From Spirochaetota bacterium (GTDB lineage Bacteria > Spirochaetota > UBA4802 > UBA5550): a stretch of DNA of 33,914 nt. Made by a program: the position numbers and the translations under genes. The DNA lies in the NCBI GenBank assembly GCA_024276015.1, contig JAJRXZ010000043.1, positions 1 to 33,914 on the forward strand, written 5' to 3'. Positions 15,372 through 24,703 of the stretch are shown here, piece after piece (position 1 is the first letter of the stretch; every line of letters starts with the position of its first letter). Under the pieces are notes generated by a model. The model did not search any database and was not told where the DNA came from. It was given only the letters and a program-made list of their open reading frames with translations.

Positions 15372-16889
15372 ATGAGTTTTAAATATAAATTAATTCTGCT
15401 TTTTATAATAATCGTCATTACAGCTTCAATGCCTCTTACTCTTTTTATCCTTGAAAAGCAGGAAAAAGAAAAGATATCGCGGATCATTGATGAAAATAAG
15501 ATCATATCCGAAATTTTGGCTCGTTCAACATTGAATATCATATTAATGAACGGAGGGGATGTAAGGGCTTCAAAAGTAGATTGTAAAGATATGATCTCTA
15601 TTGTATCTCCTTTAAGAAAGATCGGTATGGTTTATGCTGACGCGATCTTTCTTACATCAGACGGGAAGAGTAACGGCACAATTTTAGCTTCCATCGGTCT
15701 TAATGGAAATAGTCCGCGGCGCGGCAATAGGCTGGGGAAAAGCGAGATAGAGAGATTGTTGAATGTAAAAAGGGGATTCAGCGAAATAACATTGCGGGGC
15801 AGAGACGGGAACTATCTGGAATTTGTTACTGTGGGCAGACTGAACAATAAAAAACCGGTATGTATCGGCAGAGTTATTTTTTCAAGATCGTTTATTACCA
15901 AGCCCATTAAACTTATCAGGCATACTGTATATAAAGTAACTGCTGCAGTTATACTTCTTGTAAGTATTCTGGGTTATATGTTCAGTATGTTAATCTCGAA
16001 GCCTGTTGACGAGTTGTCACGGGGTATGCGTAAAATTGAACAGGGCCAATATGATTACAGGGTATATGTAAAAAGCAGAGATGAATTCGGCGAACTTGCC
16101 GAAATGTTCAATAAAATGTCCGATATGATCAAGGCCAAAATAGAAGAGCTGGAAGCAACAAATATTAAACTAAAAGAGATGGATAAAATGAAAGATCAGT
16201 TTCTCGCCAATACATCGCATGAATTAAAAACTCCGATTCACGGCATCATAGGGATTGCAGATTCGCTTATTGACGGTGTTGCCGGAAATCTTAATGAAGA
16301 TGTGCTGAATAATCTTTCAATGATCATGTCAAGCGGTAAAAGACTGTCGAAGTTAATTAATAATATCCTTGATTATTCAAAGTTGAAGTATAATATGCAC
16401 GATATAAATTTTCAGCCCCTTGATATTTATTCCGTAACAGAGTTTGTAATTGCATTATTGAAAAGGAGTGCGTCTGAAAAGAATATTACTGTAATAAATG
16501 ACATTCCTCGGAATACGCCTTTAGTATATGGCGACGAAGATAAAATTCAACAGATATTACTTAACATTATTGATAACGCAATTAAATTTTCCCATGAGGG
16601 TAAAGTAATTATCAGAGCCGAGGTGCATAAAAAAGAGAGAAACAGGATAATAATAAGCGTTCTTGATTTCGGGATCGGTATTGATGAGAATAAAATTGAC
16701 TTGATCTTTGATTCGTTTCAGCAGGCCGACGGTTCCGTATCCAGGAGATTCAGCGGCTCGGGGCTTGGTCTTGCAATTGTAAAAGAACTGGTTAAACTTC
16801 ATGGAGGAGAGATCGCTGTTGAGTCCCAAAAGGGTAAGGGCTCTGATTTTAAATTTTCTTTACCTCTGTGGGATAAAAGCGCAGGTTAA
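15372..16889 (+). CDS. Transmembrane sensor histidine kinase (HAMP-HisKA-HATPase)
   Basis: A 505-aa sensor kinase. TM1 (about 6-27), an extracytoplasmic sensor of about 155 residues (possibly Cache/PAS-like), TM2 (about 186-208), a HAMP linker (about 209-262), a HisKA domain with phospho-acceptor His283 (NTSHELKTP), and a HATPase domain with N-box Asn402, G1 box DFGIGID and G2 box SGSGLGLAI. All catalytic boxes are intact. There is no receiver domain, so the LytTR regulator two genes upstream (22 bp gap to the middle gene) is the obvious candidate partner, although HisKA kinases more often pair with OmpR-type regulators. Confidence 0.92.
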   Translation: MSFKYKLILLFIIIVITASMPLTLFILEKQEKEKISRIIDENKIISEILARSTLNIILMNGGDVRASKVDCKDMISIVSPLRKIGMVYADAIFLTSDGKSNGTILASIGLNGNSPRRGNRLGKSEIERLLNVKRGFSEITLRGRDGNYLEFVTVGRLNNKKPVCIGRVIFSRSFITKPIKLIRHTVYKVTAAVILLVSILGYMFSMLISKPVDELSRGMRKIEQGQYDYRVYVKSRDEFGELAEMFNKMSDMIKAKIEELEATNIKLKEMDKMKDQFLANTSHELKTPIHGIIGIADSLIDGVAGNLNEDVLNNLSMIMSSGKRLSKLINNILDYSKLKYNMHDINFQPLDIYSVTEFVIALLKRSASEKNITVINDIPRNTPLVYGDEDKIQQILLNIIDNAIKFSHEGKVIIRAEVHKKERNRIIISVLDFGIGIDENKIDLIFDSFQQADGSVSRRFSGSGLGLAIVKELVKLHGGEIAVESQKGKGSDFKFSLPLWDKSAG

Positions 16890-16920
16890 AAGATCTGCAA
16901 TTAACTTTTCGGAGCAAATT

Positions 16921-17439
16921 TTAATCGGGCCCGGATACGCATCTGACAAGATTTTTAGTGTAAATGCCCTTGGCAAATTTTTCCTGAAATGTAACATTCC
17001 CATACTGAAAATCTATAGTCCATGCAATATTATCGCTATTGATATGCGTGGTGGATGACCAGTAGTGGCTATTAATTGTCCCGGGAAAGGCTTCTTCGTT
17101 TATTTTCGGATTTTCATAACTATAATAAACAACAATACTCTGCAGTTCTTTAATATTAGGCAGCCTCCAATCCTCTCTTCCGCCCAAAACAAGGTTTTCG
17201 CATCTTTCAATGGCATAATTCCATGTGTAGTATTCATGGTAGGTACAATCCGATGCTGTTTCGGACAGCTTGTCATATAGTGTGCATCTTGTCCAGTAAA
17301 GACCTGTGGAGTTGTCTTTAACAATACCATTTGAAAAGATCGTATATGATACTCCGCCGGACAGAGCTGAAATTAATATAAGTACCATTAGAGCGATCAA
17401 ATATTTGTATTTGTATTTTGATTTATAGATGTTTTTCAT
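16921..17439 (-). CDS. DUF1566 (Lcl C-terminal) exported protein
   Basis: A 172-aa protein with one N-terminal hydrophobic segment (about 13-33, no lipobox Cys) and a single DUF1566 domain. Family hallmarks are all present: STGLYWTRC, GREDWRLPNIKEL, HYWSSTT and LVRCVSG. These proteins are typically secreted or surface-exposed in spirochaetes and deltaproteobacteria; their function is unknown. It overlaps its upstream paralogue by ATGA, a sign of tandem duplication with coupled translation. The end is convergent with the histidine kinase gene, 31 bp away, with no obvious terminator in the gap. Confidence 0.85.
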   Translation of the reverse strand: MKNIYKSKYKYKYLIALMVLILISALSGGVSYTIFSNGIVKDNSTGLYWTRCTLYDKLSETASDCTYHEYYTWNYAIERCENLVLGGREDWRLPNIKELQSIVVYYSYENPKINEEAFPGTINSHYWSSTTHINSDNIAWTIDFQYGNVTFQEKFAKGIYTKNLVRCVSGPD

Positions 17440-18161
17440 TCGGGCCCCCTGACACAGCGAACATAAAGGTACTCATCAGGGAAAGCCAGATTGAGAAAGA
17501 AAAGAGGGTCCAGTGTTTCCGGCCCGTCAATGCTGTTGAAATTAAGCCGCCACCGCAGATCCAGATTAAAGTCTTTCGATTTTATGGATGTCCAGTATTT
17601 ACCCTCTGTTCCGGTTTCACCCTGAGTATTGGGAAATGCATTGGGGTCAATTGCAGGTGCTTTGTATCCGAAATCTACAATTGAAAAAAGCTCGGACACT
17701 GCGGGCAGCCTCCAGTCATTTTCCCCGGCGTAGCTAAGATCATTGCACAGGGACAGGGCTTCTTCCCAGTTGTATATTTCATCTATGCCGGCGCAATTAT
17801 CATGCACGTCCATTTTCTTGTTCTCTATAGCCGTGCATTTTGTCCATACAAGCCCTGTTACTTGGTCCCAAACAATATCGTCTTTCCCGTAGATATTGTC
17901 CTGAACTACAAGGTTGATCGGATTCGGGTATCCGGTATAAGATGCATCGTCGCCTCTTTCGAATACGGTGGATTGGCCCGTATCGGGTATCTTAAAATAT
18001 ACTGTTTTGTTGTTTTCCGATTCGCTTATAGTATAAGGATAGTGCTGGAAATTATGTTCGTTATTGATCGTTTCGAGAAAATTGTCATTTTCACAACTCA
18101 TGAAAAATATAATCAAAAAAAACAGTAATAATTTCCCTCTGGTTTCCCTGTTGACCTTCAT
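17436..18161 (-). CDS. DUF1566 (Lcl C-terminal) lipoprotein
   Basis: A 241-aa predicted lipoprotein. The signal has lipobox FFMSC with lipidation at Cys23, then an unstructured N-terminal stretch of about 70 residues, then a DUF1566 domain (TGLVWTKC, ENDWRLPAVSEL, KYWTSIKS, YVRCVRGPE). I choose ATG at 18161; the longer reading from 18182 uses TTG and has no better ribosome site. It lies 95 bp downstream of lnt, whose product would complete its lipidation, and overlaps the next DUF1566 gene. The domain architecture matches its neighbour, but sequence identity looks low, so the duplication is old. Confidence 0.82.
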   Translation of the reverse strand: MKVNRETRGKLLLFFLIIFFMSCENDNFLETINNEHNFQHYPYTISESENNKTVYFKIPDTGQSTVFERGDDASYTGYPNPINLVVQDNIYGKDDIVWDQVTGLVWTKCTAIENKKMDVHDNCAGIDEIYNWEEALSLCNDLSYAGENDWRLPAVSELFSIVDFGYKAPAIDPNAFPNTQGETGTEGKYWTSIKSKDFNLDLRWRLNFNSIDGPETLDPLFFLNLAFPDEYLYVRCVRGPE

Positions 18162-18255
18162 TTGTGTTTCCGGTATAAACAAGACTCATTGATATTAATA
18201 ACTTAATATTTATTGGTAAACAGGGCAACCGTTTTTTTTATGTGGCGATCCTTTT

Positions 18256-19869
18256 TTAAGGTTTTATGGCGTTTCTATGAGCGGCTTTTAGTTTTATTGC
18301 GTAAAGGGATCCCAAGATCGTTAAAATGAGACATAATATTATAAAGAGATCACCTGATCCTGAGTAAATGGTCTTGTTCCGGTTTTTAACTTTTATTAAT
18401 TCGGTTGTAATTATCCCCCTTTGAAAAGTTGGAAGCCTTTTAATAATTTTACCAAGGGGATCGATTGTACAGCTTAATCCCCCGTTCCCGATCCGCAGAA
18501 ATGACATCCTGTTTTCAATTGCCCTGAATACGCCAAAGGATGCATGCTGAATAAGAGCTTTATTGTTCTTGGTCCATGCATCGCTTGTCAGATTAACAAG
18601 AAAGTCGGCATTTTTAGAGGAATATTGTCTCACATATCTCCCGTCAGTACTTTCGTAGCATATAATAACGCCTATTCTGAATTTTTTCCCGTTTCTGTTA
18701 TATACGGTTAAGATGTTCGGATTTGATCCGCGCTTTAATCTTAAGGCGGATGTTTCCTTTAAGATTTTTTTGTCGAGAATTTTAAAATATTCTCCAAAGG
18801 GATATTCTTCGCCAAAAGGCACTAATATTGCTTTTCTATATCTTCCCGTAAGATTCCCATAACGGTCGAATAGAAATGCAGAGTTAAACTTATGTAGAGT
18901 TCTGCCGTTTCTTTCTATTTCCAATGTTCCGAAGAGCAGTGCGCTTTTTTTTCGTCTGGATATTGATGATAATCTGTTTAAGATATTCGTACTTTCCCGC
19001 GGCTGCCATTTTTTGTCCAGCGATACGTAAGTTTTTACGGCATTTTCCGGCAGGATCGCCAGATCAATGATCTTATTTTCAGGTTCCATGATCCCTTCTT
19101 CATATTCCCTTAAGTATTCCTCTTTTTTAGACAACCATGCTGTATTTGATCCATGATTTGTCTGGATCATCTTGATGGTCATCTCCTCTGCGATTAATTT
19201 GCTATTGAGCTTCAGTTGCCCGTAAGTTATAATACCTGTTGTTATCAGAGCAGTTATTAAGACTATTTTTGCAAATTCTGCCGGTTTGAAAGGAACGGCC
19301 CTTTTATCGGAATTGTTTTTATTTCCCTTAACCGGAAAAAGAGTTTCTATTAAGTAATATATAAAAATATTGATATATATTATCAGATATGAGATGCAGT
19401 AAACTCCGGCAATATCGGATATTTGTATCACTCCGAGAGAGTTATATTGACTGTATCCCAGAATACCGAATGCAAAAGAGAGAGGCCATGAAGTTTTAAT
19501 ATATTCGAAAATAACCCACAAAGAAGGAATAATAAATAGAGAGAAAAGACTGTTCCTTCTATAAAAGTATGTACTTATGGTGAGAGGCAGTGCAAAAAAG
19601 AATAATCCCGATATGATTGAAATAAAGGGTAGGGAAAAGCGGTGAAAAATCTGAACCCAGTTCAGTAGTAAAACATAATAGAGTATCCCCGAAAATAACA
19701 GGTAAAAAAATATCTTTGATTTTTTGTTATAAATAATGCGAAAGATCGGCGTTAAGGCAAACCATATCAGATAAGACCGGTTGTAAGGCGGAAATGACAA
19801 GACAAGAAGAATTGGCGTTATGCCTGAAAGAAAGATATTTAGCAGTAGATCTGTATATTTTTTGTTCAT
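18256..19869 (-). CDS. lnt: Apolipoprotein N-acyltransferase
   Basis: Integral inner-membrane enzyme that adds the third acyl chain to lipoproteins before Lol sorting. The 537-aa product has about seven hydrophobic helices (six or more before residue 225, one near 510-530) around a nitrilase-type periplasmic domain. The expected triad is visible: Glu275 (ILPENA), Lys346 (YRKAILVPFGEEYPFGE) and Cys404 (IICYES), matching E. coli Glu267/Lys335/Cys387. Length is slightly above the usual 500-520. The ATG start at 19869 opens the first helix. It is probably the first gene of a transcript that continues into two DUF1566 genes, one of them a lipoprotein substrate. Confidence 0.95.
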   Translation of the reverse strand: MNKKYTDLLLNIFLSGITPILLVLSFPPYNRSYLIWFALTPIFRIIYNKKSKIFFYLLFSGILYYVLLLNWVQIFHRFSLPFISIISGLFFFALPLTISTYFYRRNSLFSLFIIPSLWVIFEYIKTSWPLSFAFGILGYSQYNSLGVIQISDIAGVYCISYLIIYINIFIYYLIETLFPVKGNKNNSDKRAVPFKPAEFAKIVLITALITTGIITYGQLKLNSKLIAEEMTIKMIQTNHGSNTAWLSKKEEYLREYEEGIMEPENKIIDLAILPENAVKTYVSLDKKWQPRESTNILNRLSSISRRKKSALLFGTLEIERNGRTLHKFNSAFLFDRYGNLTGRYRKAILVPFGEEYPFGEYFKILDKKILKETSALRLKRGSNPNILTVYNRNGKKFRIGVIICYESTDGRYVRQYSSKNADFLVNLTSDAWTKNNKALIQHASFGVFRAIENRMSFLRIGNGGLSCTIDPLGKIIKRLPTFQRGIITTELIKVKNRNKTIYSGSGDLFIILCLILTILGSLYAIKLKAAHRNAIKP

Positions 19870-19962
19870 CTGAAATTTTATATTGAGATAATCTCTTATT
19901 AAGATAATAAAATTTTAACAATTTTTCAATGAGTGATGAGATCCTATATTTCCTTAAAGTTC

Positions 19963-19990
19963 TTGACATAATAAACTGTAGGTATATACA
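19963..19990 (+). promoter_or_regulatory. Promoter for the lipoprotein at 20056
   Basis: Perfect TTGACA (19963-19968), 16-bp spacer, TATACA (19985-19990). The transcript would begin near 19997 and have a leader of about 60 nt. Confidence 0.55.
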
Positions 19991-20055
19991 CGTAATATAA
20001 GGAAGAGAAAAAAATATATATATTGAATTCGGCGATTATTTTTCTGAGAGGATTT

Positions 20056-20775
20056 ATGAAACAGCCATTATTGTCATTGTTCCTTATATTGATCATTATT
20101 GCTCTAAACGGTTGTTTTAAAGACGATAGTAATAATTCCGAAGCCTGCAGCTCTATAATAGAGAATACTGAGTCCGATACGAAATCATTTCCCTATATAG
20201 AGGGCTCGTTAACCGTTGCTGATGATGTCTGTGTATCCAATATAAAGATAGGCCTTTTCTATAGAAGCAATGCCGAAGGCATAAGCGACAGGAAACTGGA
20301 TTTTGACAGTCTGAAGGGGAGGCTCTATTTTATTGACAGAAATAATGAGGGCGCTTCAGTTGAAATTCTGCCCGATATAAGAGGGTATATATATGATAAC
20401 GGCACCTATTTTATAAATTTAAAAAACCCTCCTCCTTCGGATTCCTCGGATGTTTATTTTATTACAGCCTGGTTCGATTCCGACAGTGACGGAATGATCG
20501 ATCTTGTTGCCGAAAATATTGCTTCCGGAGACGAGGGCACTCCCGCCTTATCGTATGCGGATAAGGGAGAATATAACAGAGGCCCTGTAAAAAATTTAAA
20601 TGGCGATGATGTTTATATCAGTTATTTTAATACTAAGAGCGGTACATCAGACTACGAATTCAAATATTACGGAGTTGACCCTCAATCGGGTATCGAAAAT
20701 GTTGAAACATTAACCGACACTAACAATAGGGAATTCAATTTTACCATAAGCAGTACCATCGACAGCAATAAATGA
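20056..20775 (+). CDS. Predicted lipoprotein, unknown function
   Basis: A 239-aa lipoprotein. The ATG at 20056 has GAGAGGA three bases upstream and gives a clean signal with lipobox LNGC (Cys20); a reading from TTG at 20023 would add eleven unhelpful residues. The mature protein is acidic and beta-rich, with a stretch WFDSDSDGMIDL (about 155-166) that resembles an EF-hand-like or dockerin-type calcium loop (D-x-D-x-D-G). No known domain can be named. It is not obviously cotranscribed with the kinase gene downstream, which has its own promoter. Confidence 0.75.
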   Translation: MKQPLLSLFLILIIIALNGCFKDDSNNSEACSSIIENTESDTKSFPYIEGSLTVADDVCVSNIKIGLFYRSNAEGISDRKLDFDSLKGRLYFIDRNNEGASVEILPDIRGYIYDNGTYFINLKNPPPSDSSDVYFITAWFDSDSDGMIDLVAENIASGDEGTPALSYADKGEYNRGPVKNLNGDDVYISYFNTKSGTSDYEFKYYGVDPQSGIENVETLTDTNNREFNFTISSTIDSNK

Positions 20776-20818
20776 TCAATTCTCTTTACAAAAGTCTAAA
20801 ACTGCTGAAGGATCAATT

Positions 20819-20866
20819 AAAGCGTAAAAATGGTCGCATTGCTTATTTGTAAACCGCTTTTTTAGT
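20819..20866 (+). terminator. Weak terminator candidate after the lipoprotein
   Basis: AAAGCG (20819-20824) can pair with CGCTTT (20855-20860), which runs into a T-rich tract. The loop is about 30 nt and the stem only 6 bp, so this is tentative. Confidence 0.25.
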
Positions 20867-20887
20867 TTTATATCGGCAGTATTTAAA

Positions 20888-20914
20888 TTGACTTTTTTCA
20901 CTCCATGTTATAAT
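20888..20914 (+). promoter_or_regulatory. Promoter for the 7TMR-DISM kinase gene
   Basis: TTGACT (20888-20893) and a perfect TATAAT (20909-20914) with a short 15-bp spacer; TAATAT two bases on would give 17 bp. The kinase ATG is about 60 bp downstream. Confidence 0.5.
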
Positions 20915-20972
20915 ATATATAGATAATTTGTGTAAAATATGAAATAAAGCAGAATTTTCGTATAACCTGATA

Positions 20973-23015
20973 ATGCCAAAAAGCAATAAAATTATTCTCC
21001 TCATAATTATTTATTTTATCATACTAAATGGCCCGGCTTTTTCTATTGAGGATATTAGAATTAACGACAGTATCGATTCGTTTAAGTTGGGTTCTCATCT
21101 TGAATTTTTTGAGGATATACAGAAAAATATAACTATTGATGAAATACGAAAAGAGGAATTTTTAAAAAGATTCCGACAGAACGATTCCGAAACCTTGAGT
21201 TTTTTTTTCACATCTTCAGCTTACTGGGTCAGGTTTAATCTTATAAAGGATCTCGATAATGAAAGAGAATATCTCTTGGAACTGGATAATCCTCTCTTGT
21301 CAAAAGCGGAACTCTATATTGCTGACCCTTCCGGGAAGATAGAGCATTCCCTTATTAAACTGACAGACCCCTTTAACAGCAGAAAGATCGCTCATAGAAA
21401 TTTTGTATTTCCAGTGAGGCTGTCCCGTAAAGGCAGATACGAATTCTTTATGCGTATTGAATCCGATAATCTGATCCTGCTTAATCCTGTTTTATGGACA
21501 TCCCGGGAAAGATTTCAAGGCAAAGCAAAAAATGAACACTTGTTATTCGGGATTTTTGCAGGCGCAATTATTATTATGGTTTTGTATAATTTGTTTTTCT
21601 TTATCTCCATCAAAGACAGTAATTATTTTTATTATATAGTTTTGATCTTTGCGATCGGTTTTTATCAAATTACTCTTCTCGGATTAAGCTTTGAATATAT
21701 TTGGCCTGACTGGCCATTATTGGATCAGAGGGCCGCGTTTTTTCTTCTGGGCACTGTTCTTTTTTCAGGCGTTCTCTTCGCGCGGGATTTTCTTAAGGTG
21801 AGAGAATTTATGCCGCGGTATAATGCGGTTTTTTTGTTGATGCTGGGGATCTCATTTATTTATACGTTAGCATCCGCAGTTTCGCATATTAAATATCTTT
21901 CATTTGCCGGAAATTTGATACCTTTAATTGTAATATTTGCCGTATTTGTTCCGTCAATCAATTCCATACGCGTAGGTTATAAACCGGCAGGATATTTTAT
22001 CTGCGCTTTGATAGTCTTAAGCGCAGGCACATTACTCCTTATTTTGAGAAATTTCGGAGTGATGCCTCAGAATATTTTTACAGAGCATACAATTCAGGTG
22101 AGTACTATATTTTCGGCAGCTCTCTTTTCGCTTGCCCTTGCAGACAGGATCAATTTAATAATGAAAGAGAAGGACGAGGCTGAAGCAGCGGTTGTTAAAA
22201 CCCGGAGATCCGCTCTTGAAAGTCTTGAAAAAACCGATAAATTAAAGGAGCAGTTTATTCTGAATATCTCCCATGATCTCAGGGAGCCTCTTAATGAAAT
22301 AATCGCTCTGGCAGAGGAGATGATCAATGATCCTTCACTCCCAGCCGGTAACTCCATCAGTGAAAATCTATCCGGAATAATGTTATCTGCCAAAAAATTC
22401 AGAAATTTTTTAAATAATATCATTGATTATTCTAAACTAAACGCGGGGGATCTTAAACTTCATTTAAAAGCTGTAGATTTTTACGAAGTGGTAAACATTG
22501 TATTGTTTTTTTCTAATGATCTTGCAAAAAACGGATCTCTTGAACTGGTTAATGAAGCCGATGAAGATATTCCTCCTGTGTATGTTGATGAGAACAGAAT
22601 TTATCTGGTGATGTTCAATATTATTGAAAATGCGATAAGATACGGCAGACCGGGTAAAATTACTGTTAAAGCAGAAAAGGAGGGCGATTTTTTAAAGGTC
22701 TTTACAGAGTTTAAAGGTTCCGGCCATTATGAAGATATGATCTCTTTGTTCAATAATAGCGGAGCAGAAACAAATCCGAATAATATGTTAATGGGGCTGA
22801 TCATATCAAAAAAAATTATAGAATTACATGGCGGGACAATAGTCTTTAATTCTCAGGAAGCCTCTAAGGCTCTGTTTTTATTTACCTTGCCCATTTATAG
22901 ATCTGAGAAAATTATTTCAGCAAATAAGATCGATCCTGTAAAGGGCTATATGAATAAATTCTTTTCTCCTGAAAGCAGCGGGAGCGATATTCCTCTTGAC
23001 GGAAAAATCAAATAA
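20973..23015 (+). CDS. 7TMR-DISM sensor kinase with degenerate ATPase boxes
   Basis: A 680-aa receptor. A signal peptide (about 1-24) leads to a periplasmic 7TMR-DISMED2-type domain (about 40-180), a seven-helix 7TMR-DISM block (about 190-392), a coiled linker and a kinase core. HisKA is intact (ISHDLREP, His434) and the HATPase N-box is present (NIIENAIRYG, Asn553). The G1 position reads TEFKGSG (578-584) rather than DxGxG and the G2 position NNMLMGLIIS rather than GxGLGL, so ATP binding is doubtful. It may act as a pseudokinase or allosteric sensor. The next gene, 9 bp on, encodes a receiver fused to a second, intact kinase, so the pair looks like one receptor system split in two. Confidence 0.88.
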   Translation: MPKSNKIILLIIIYFIILNGPAFSIEDIRINDSIDSFKLGSHLEFFEDIQKNITIDEIRKEEFLKRFRQNDSETLSFFFTSSAYWVRFNLIKDLDNEREYLLELDNPLLSKAELYIADPSGKIEHSLIKLTDPFNSRKIAHRNFVFPVRLSRKGRYEFFMRIESDNLILLNPVLWTSRERFQGKAKNEHLLFGIFAGAIIIMVLYNLFFFISIKDSNYFYYIVLIFAIGFYQITLLGLSFEYIWPDWPLLDQRAAFFLLGTVLFSGVLFARDFLKVREFMPRYNAVFLLMLGISFIYTLASAVSHIKYLSFAGNLIPLIVIFAVFVPSINSIRVGYKPAGYFICALIVLSAGTLLLILRNFGVMPQNIFTEHTIQVSTIFSAALFSLALADRINLIMKEKDEAEAAVVKTRRSALESLEKTDKLKEQFILNISHDLREPLNEIIALAEEMINDPSLPAGNSISENLSGIMLSAKKFRNFLNNIIDYSKLNAGDLKLHLKAVDFYEVVNIVLFFSNDLAKNGSLELVNEADEDIPPVYVDENRIYLVMFNIIENAIRYGRPGKITVKAEKEGDFLKVFTEFKGSGHYEDMISLFNNSGAETNPNNMLMGLIISKKIIELHGGTIVFNSQEASKALFLFTLPIYRSEKIISANKIDPVKGYMNKFFSPESSGSDIPLDGKIK

Positions 23016-23024
23016 AGGACCGCT

Positions 23025-24029
23025 ATGTTATCTGAAAAAGGATATGTGCGGAATAGAAGAGACGCTTCCATACTTGTTGTAGATGACGAACCGGTTAATG
23101 TGCAGGTTCTGGTGAATCAATTGAGATTCGTAGGATATAGGGTAATAACCGCATCCGACGGTTATCAGGCTCTTGATATCATAAACAAAAGTATTGTTCC
23201 CGATATAGTCCTGCTCGATATAATGCTTCCCGGAATGTCCGGCTATGAGGTATGTTCAATTTTAAGACAGCGTTATTCGCTCTACAGTCTGCCGGTGCTG
23301 ATGGTTACGGTAAAAAACCGGATCAAAGATATGGTAAAGGGATTTGAGGCCGGAGCAAACGATTATCTTACAAAACCTTATGATAAAATGGAGCTTCTTG
23401 CCAGAGTTGATACTCTGGTTACTTTAAAAACCATTGCAAAAGAGTATGAAGTTACAAAATACAGGGAACTCCAGAAGAAGATGAATCCGCATTTTCTTTT
23501 TAATGCGCTTCATTCAATACATGCATTGATGAAAAAGAAGCCCCATGAAGCGGATAAAGGCATACTCATGCTGGCCAATATCTTCAGGTTCCTGATGGAC
23601 AGATCTTTTGAATCCGTTATCCCCTTTGAAGTTGAGTGGGAATTTGTTAAGAATTATCTTGATATGGAGATGCTTCGCTTCTCGGATGTTATGAAATATG
23701 AAATGTTAATAACAGGCAATTTTACTAACATTGTGATCCCTCCCCTGACAATTCAGCCTCTTGTTGAAAATTCTCTGAAACATGGATTGAGAAATATGTC
23801 CGGGCTCGGTTTTATAAAAATAGAGGCAGGTATCTCAAAAAACAGAGTGATCGTCAGAGTAGAGGATAATGGCGCCGGCTTAAAAAATAAAAATATATAT
23901 TCCGGAACCATCGGCAATATTAGAGAGAGGCTCCGGTATTTTTACAGGGATTCCGATGTTGTCCTTAAAAACAGAGATCCGGTCGGAGTTATTGCGGAAT
24001 TGGTCTTTAAATTTAACGGTATTATTTGA
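23025..24029 (+). CDS. Receiver domain fused to LytS-type histidine kinase
   Basis: A cytoplasmic hybrid of 334 aa. Residues 12-130 are a receiver domain with Asp20/Asp21, phospho-acceptor Asp65 (VLLDIMLPG) and Lys117 (YLTKPYD). After a short coiled linker comes a HPK8/LytS-type kinase core: MNPHFLFNALHSI with phospho-acceptor His156, the N-box QPLVENSLKHG (Asn249), DNGAGL (Asp281) and IGNIRERL. All active-site boxes are intact. This order, receiver before a membrane-free LytS kinase, is typical of proteins that work with 7TMR-DISM receptors and often signal to LytTR regulators. Ribosome site AAAGGA precedes the ATG, 9 bp after the DISM gene. The only LytTR regulator seen is at 13416. Confidence 0.9.
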   Translation: MLSEKGYVRNRRDASILVVDDEPVNVQVLVNQLRFVGYRVITASDGYQALDIINKSIVPDIVLLDIMLPGMSGYEVCSILRQRYSLYSLPVLMVTVKNRIKDMVKGFEAGANDYLTKPYDKMELLARVDTLVTLKTIAKEYEVTKYRELQKKMNPHFLFNALHSIHALMKKKPHEADKGILMLANIFRFLMDRSFESVIPFEVEWEFVKNYLDMEMLRFSDVMKYEMLITGNFTNIVIPPLTIQPLVENSLKHGLRNMSGLGFIKIEAGISKNRVIVRVEDNGAGLKNKNIYSGTIGNIRERLRYFYRDSDVVLKNRDPVGVIAELVFKFNGII

Positions 24030-24031
24030 TC

Positions 24032-24703
24032 ATGAGAATAGTAAACTTTTGCGATATTCACGGCGATCCGAAATATCTTAAGGCTCTCTCTTCTGTGATT
24101 GAAGAAAGCGATGTTGTTGTGATCGCCGGCGATATATCCGGTACTAATAAACCTGAAAGCGCGCATAGGATCATTTCTTATATTGAAAAGTATAATAAGA
24201 ATATTCTGGCAGTACATGGCAACTGGGACAATAAAGACGTAATTGAAATGCTTGACAGAAGCGGATATAACTTACACGGCAAGGGGAGGACCATTAATGG
24301 TTTCGGGTTTTTTGGAGTCGGAGGATCCAGCCCCACTCCCATGAAAACGCCTACCGAGTATAGCGAAGAGGAGATATATGATCTGTTACGCCGCGGGTTT
24401 GAGGAGATCAAGAAGGCCCCAAAGAAAATATTAGTATCGCATCCCCCGCCCAGAAATACAAGAGATCGGACATTCCTCGGTTTAAGGGGAGGCAGCAAAA
24501 GTGTCAGAGGATTTATTGAAAATAATAGTATAGATATCTGTTTTTGCGGGCATATTCACGAATCTCATGGCATTGAATTATTGGGAGGATGCCTTATTGC
24601 AAATCCGGGACCATTTAAAAAAGGGAAAATAGTGTTAACCGAAATTGAAGCGGAAAATATTCTGACATCTGAAAATATAGAAATAAAAAAATTAAATTTA
24701 TGA
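24032..24703 (+). CDS. Calcineurin-like metallophosphoesterase
   Basis: A 223-aa soluble phosphoesterase. The five family blocks are in order: CDIHG (Asp8, His10), AGDIS, HGNWD, SHPPP and GHIHESHG, which together bind two metals. The substrate cannot be told from sequence; relatives include YfcE-type and Ppp-like enzymes. I choose ATG at 24032, three bases after the TGA of the kinase gene; a TTG at 24026 would overlap that stop. The tight spacing suggests one transcript with the two kinase genes, but a functional link is unproven. Confidence 0.88.
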   Translation: MRIVNFCDIHGDPKYLKALSSVIEESDVVVIAGDISGTNKPESAHRIISYIEKYNKNILAVHGNWDNKDVIEMLDRSGYNLHGKGRTINGFGFFGVGGSSPTPMKTPTEYSEEEIYDLLRRGFEEIKKAPKKILVSHPPPRNTRDRTFLGLRGGSKSVRGFIENNSIDICFCGHIHESHGIELLGGCLIANPGPFKKGKIVLTEIEAENILTSENIEIKKLNL

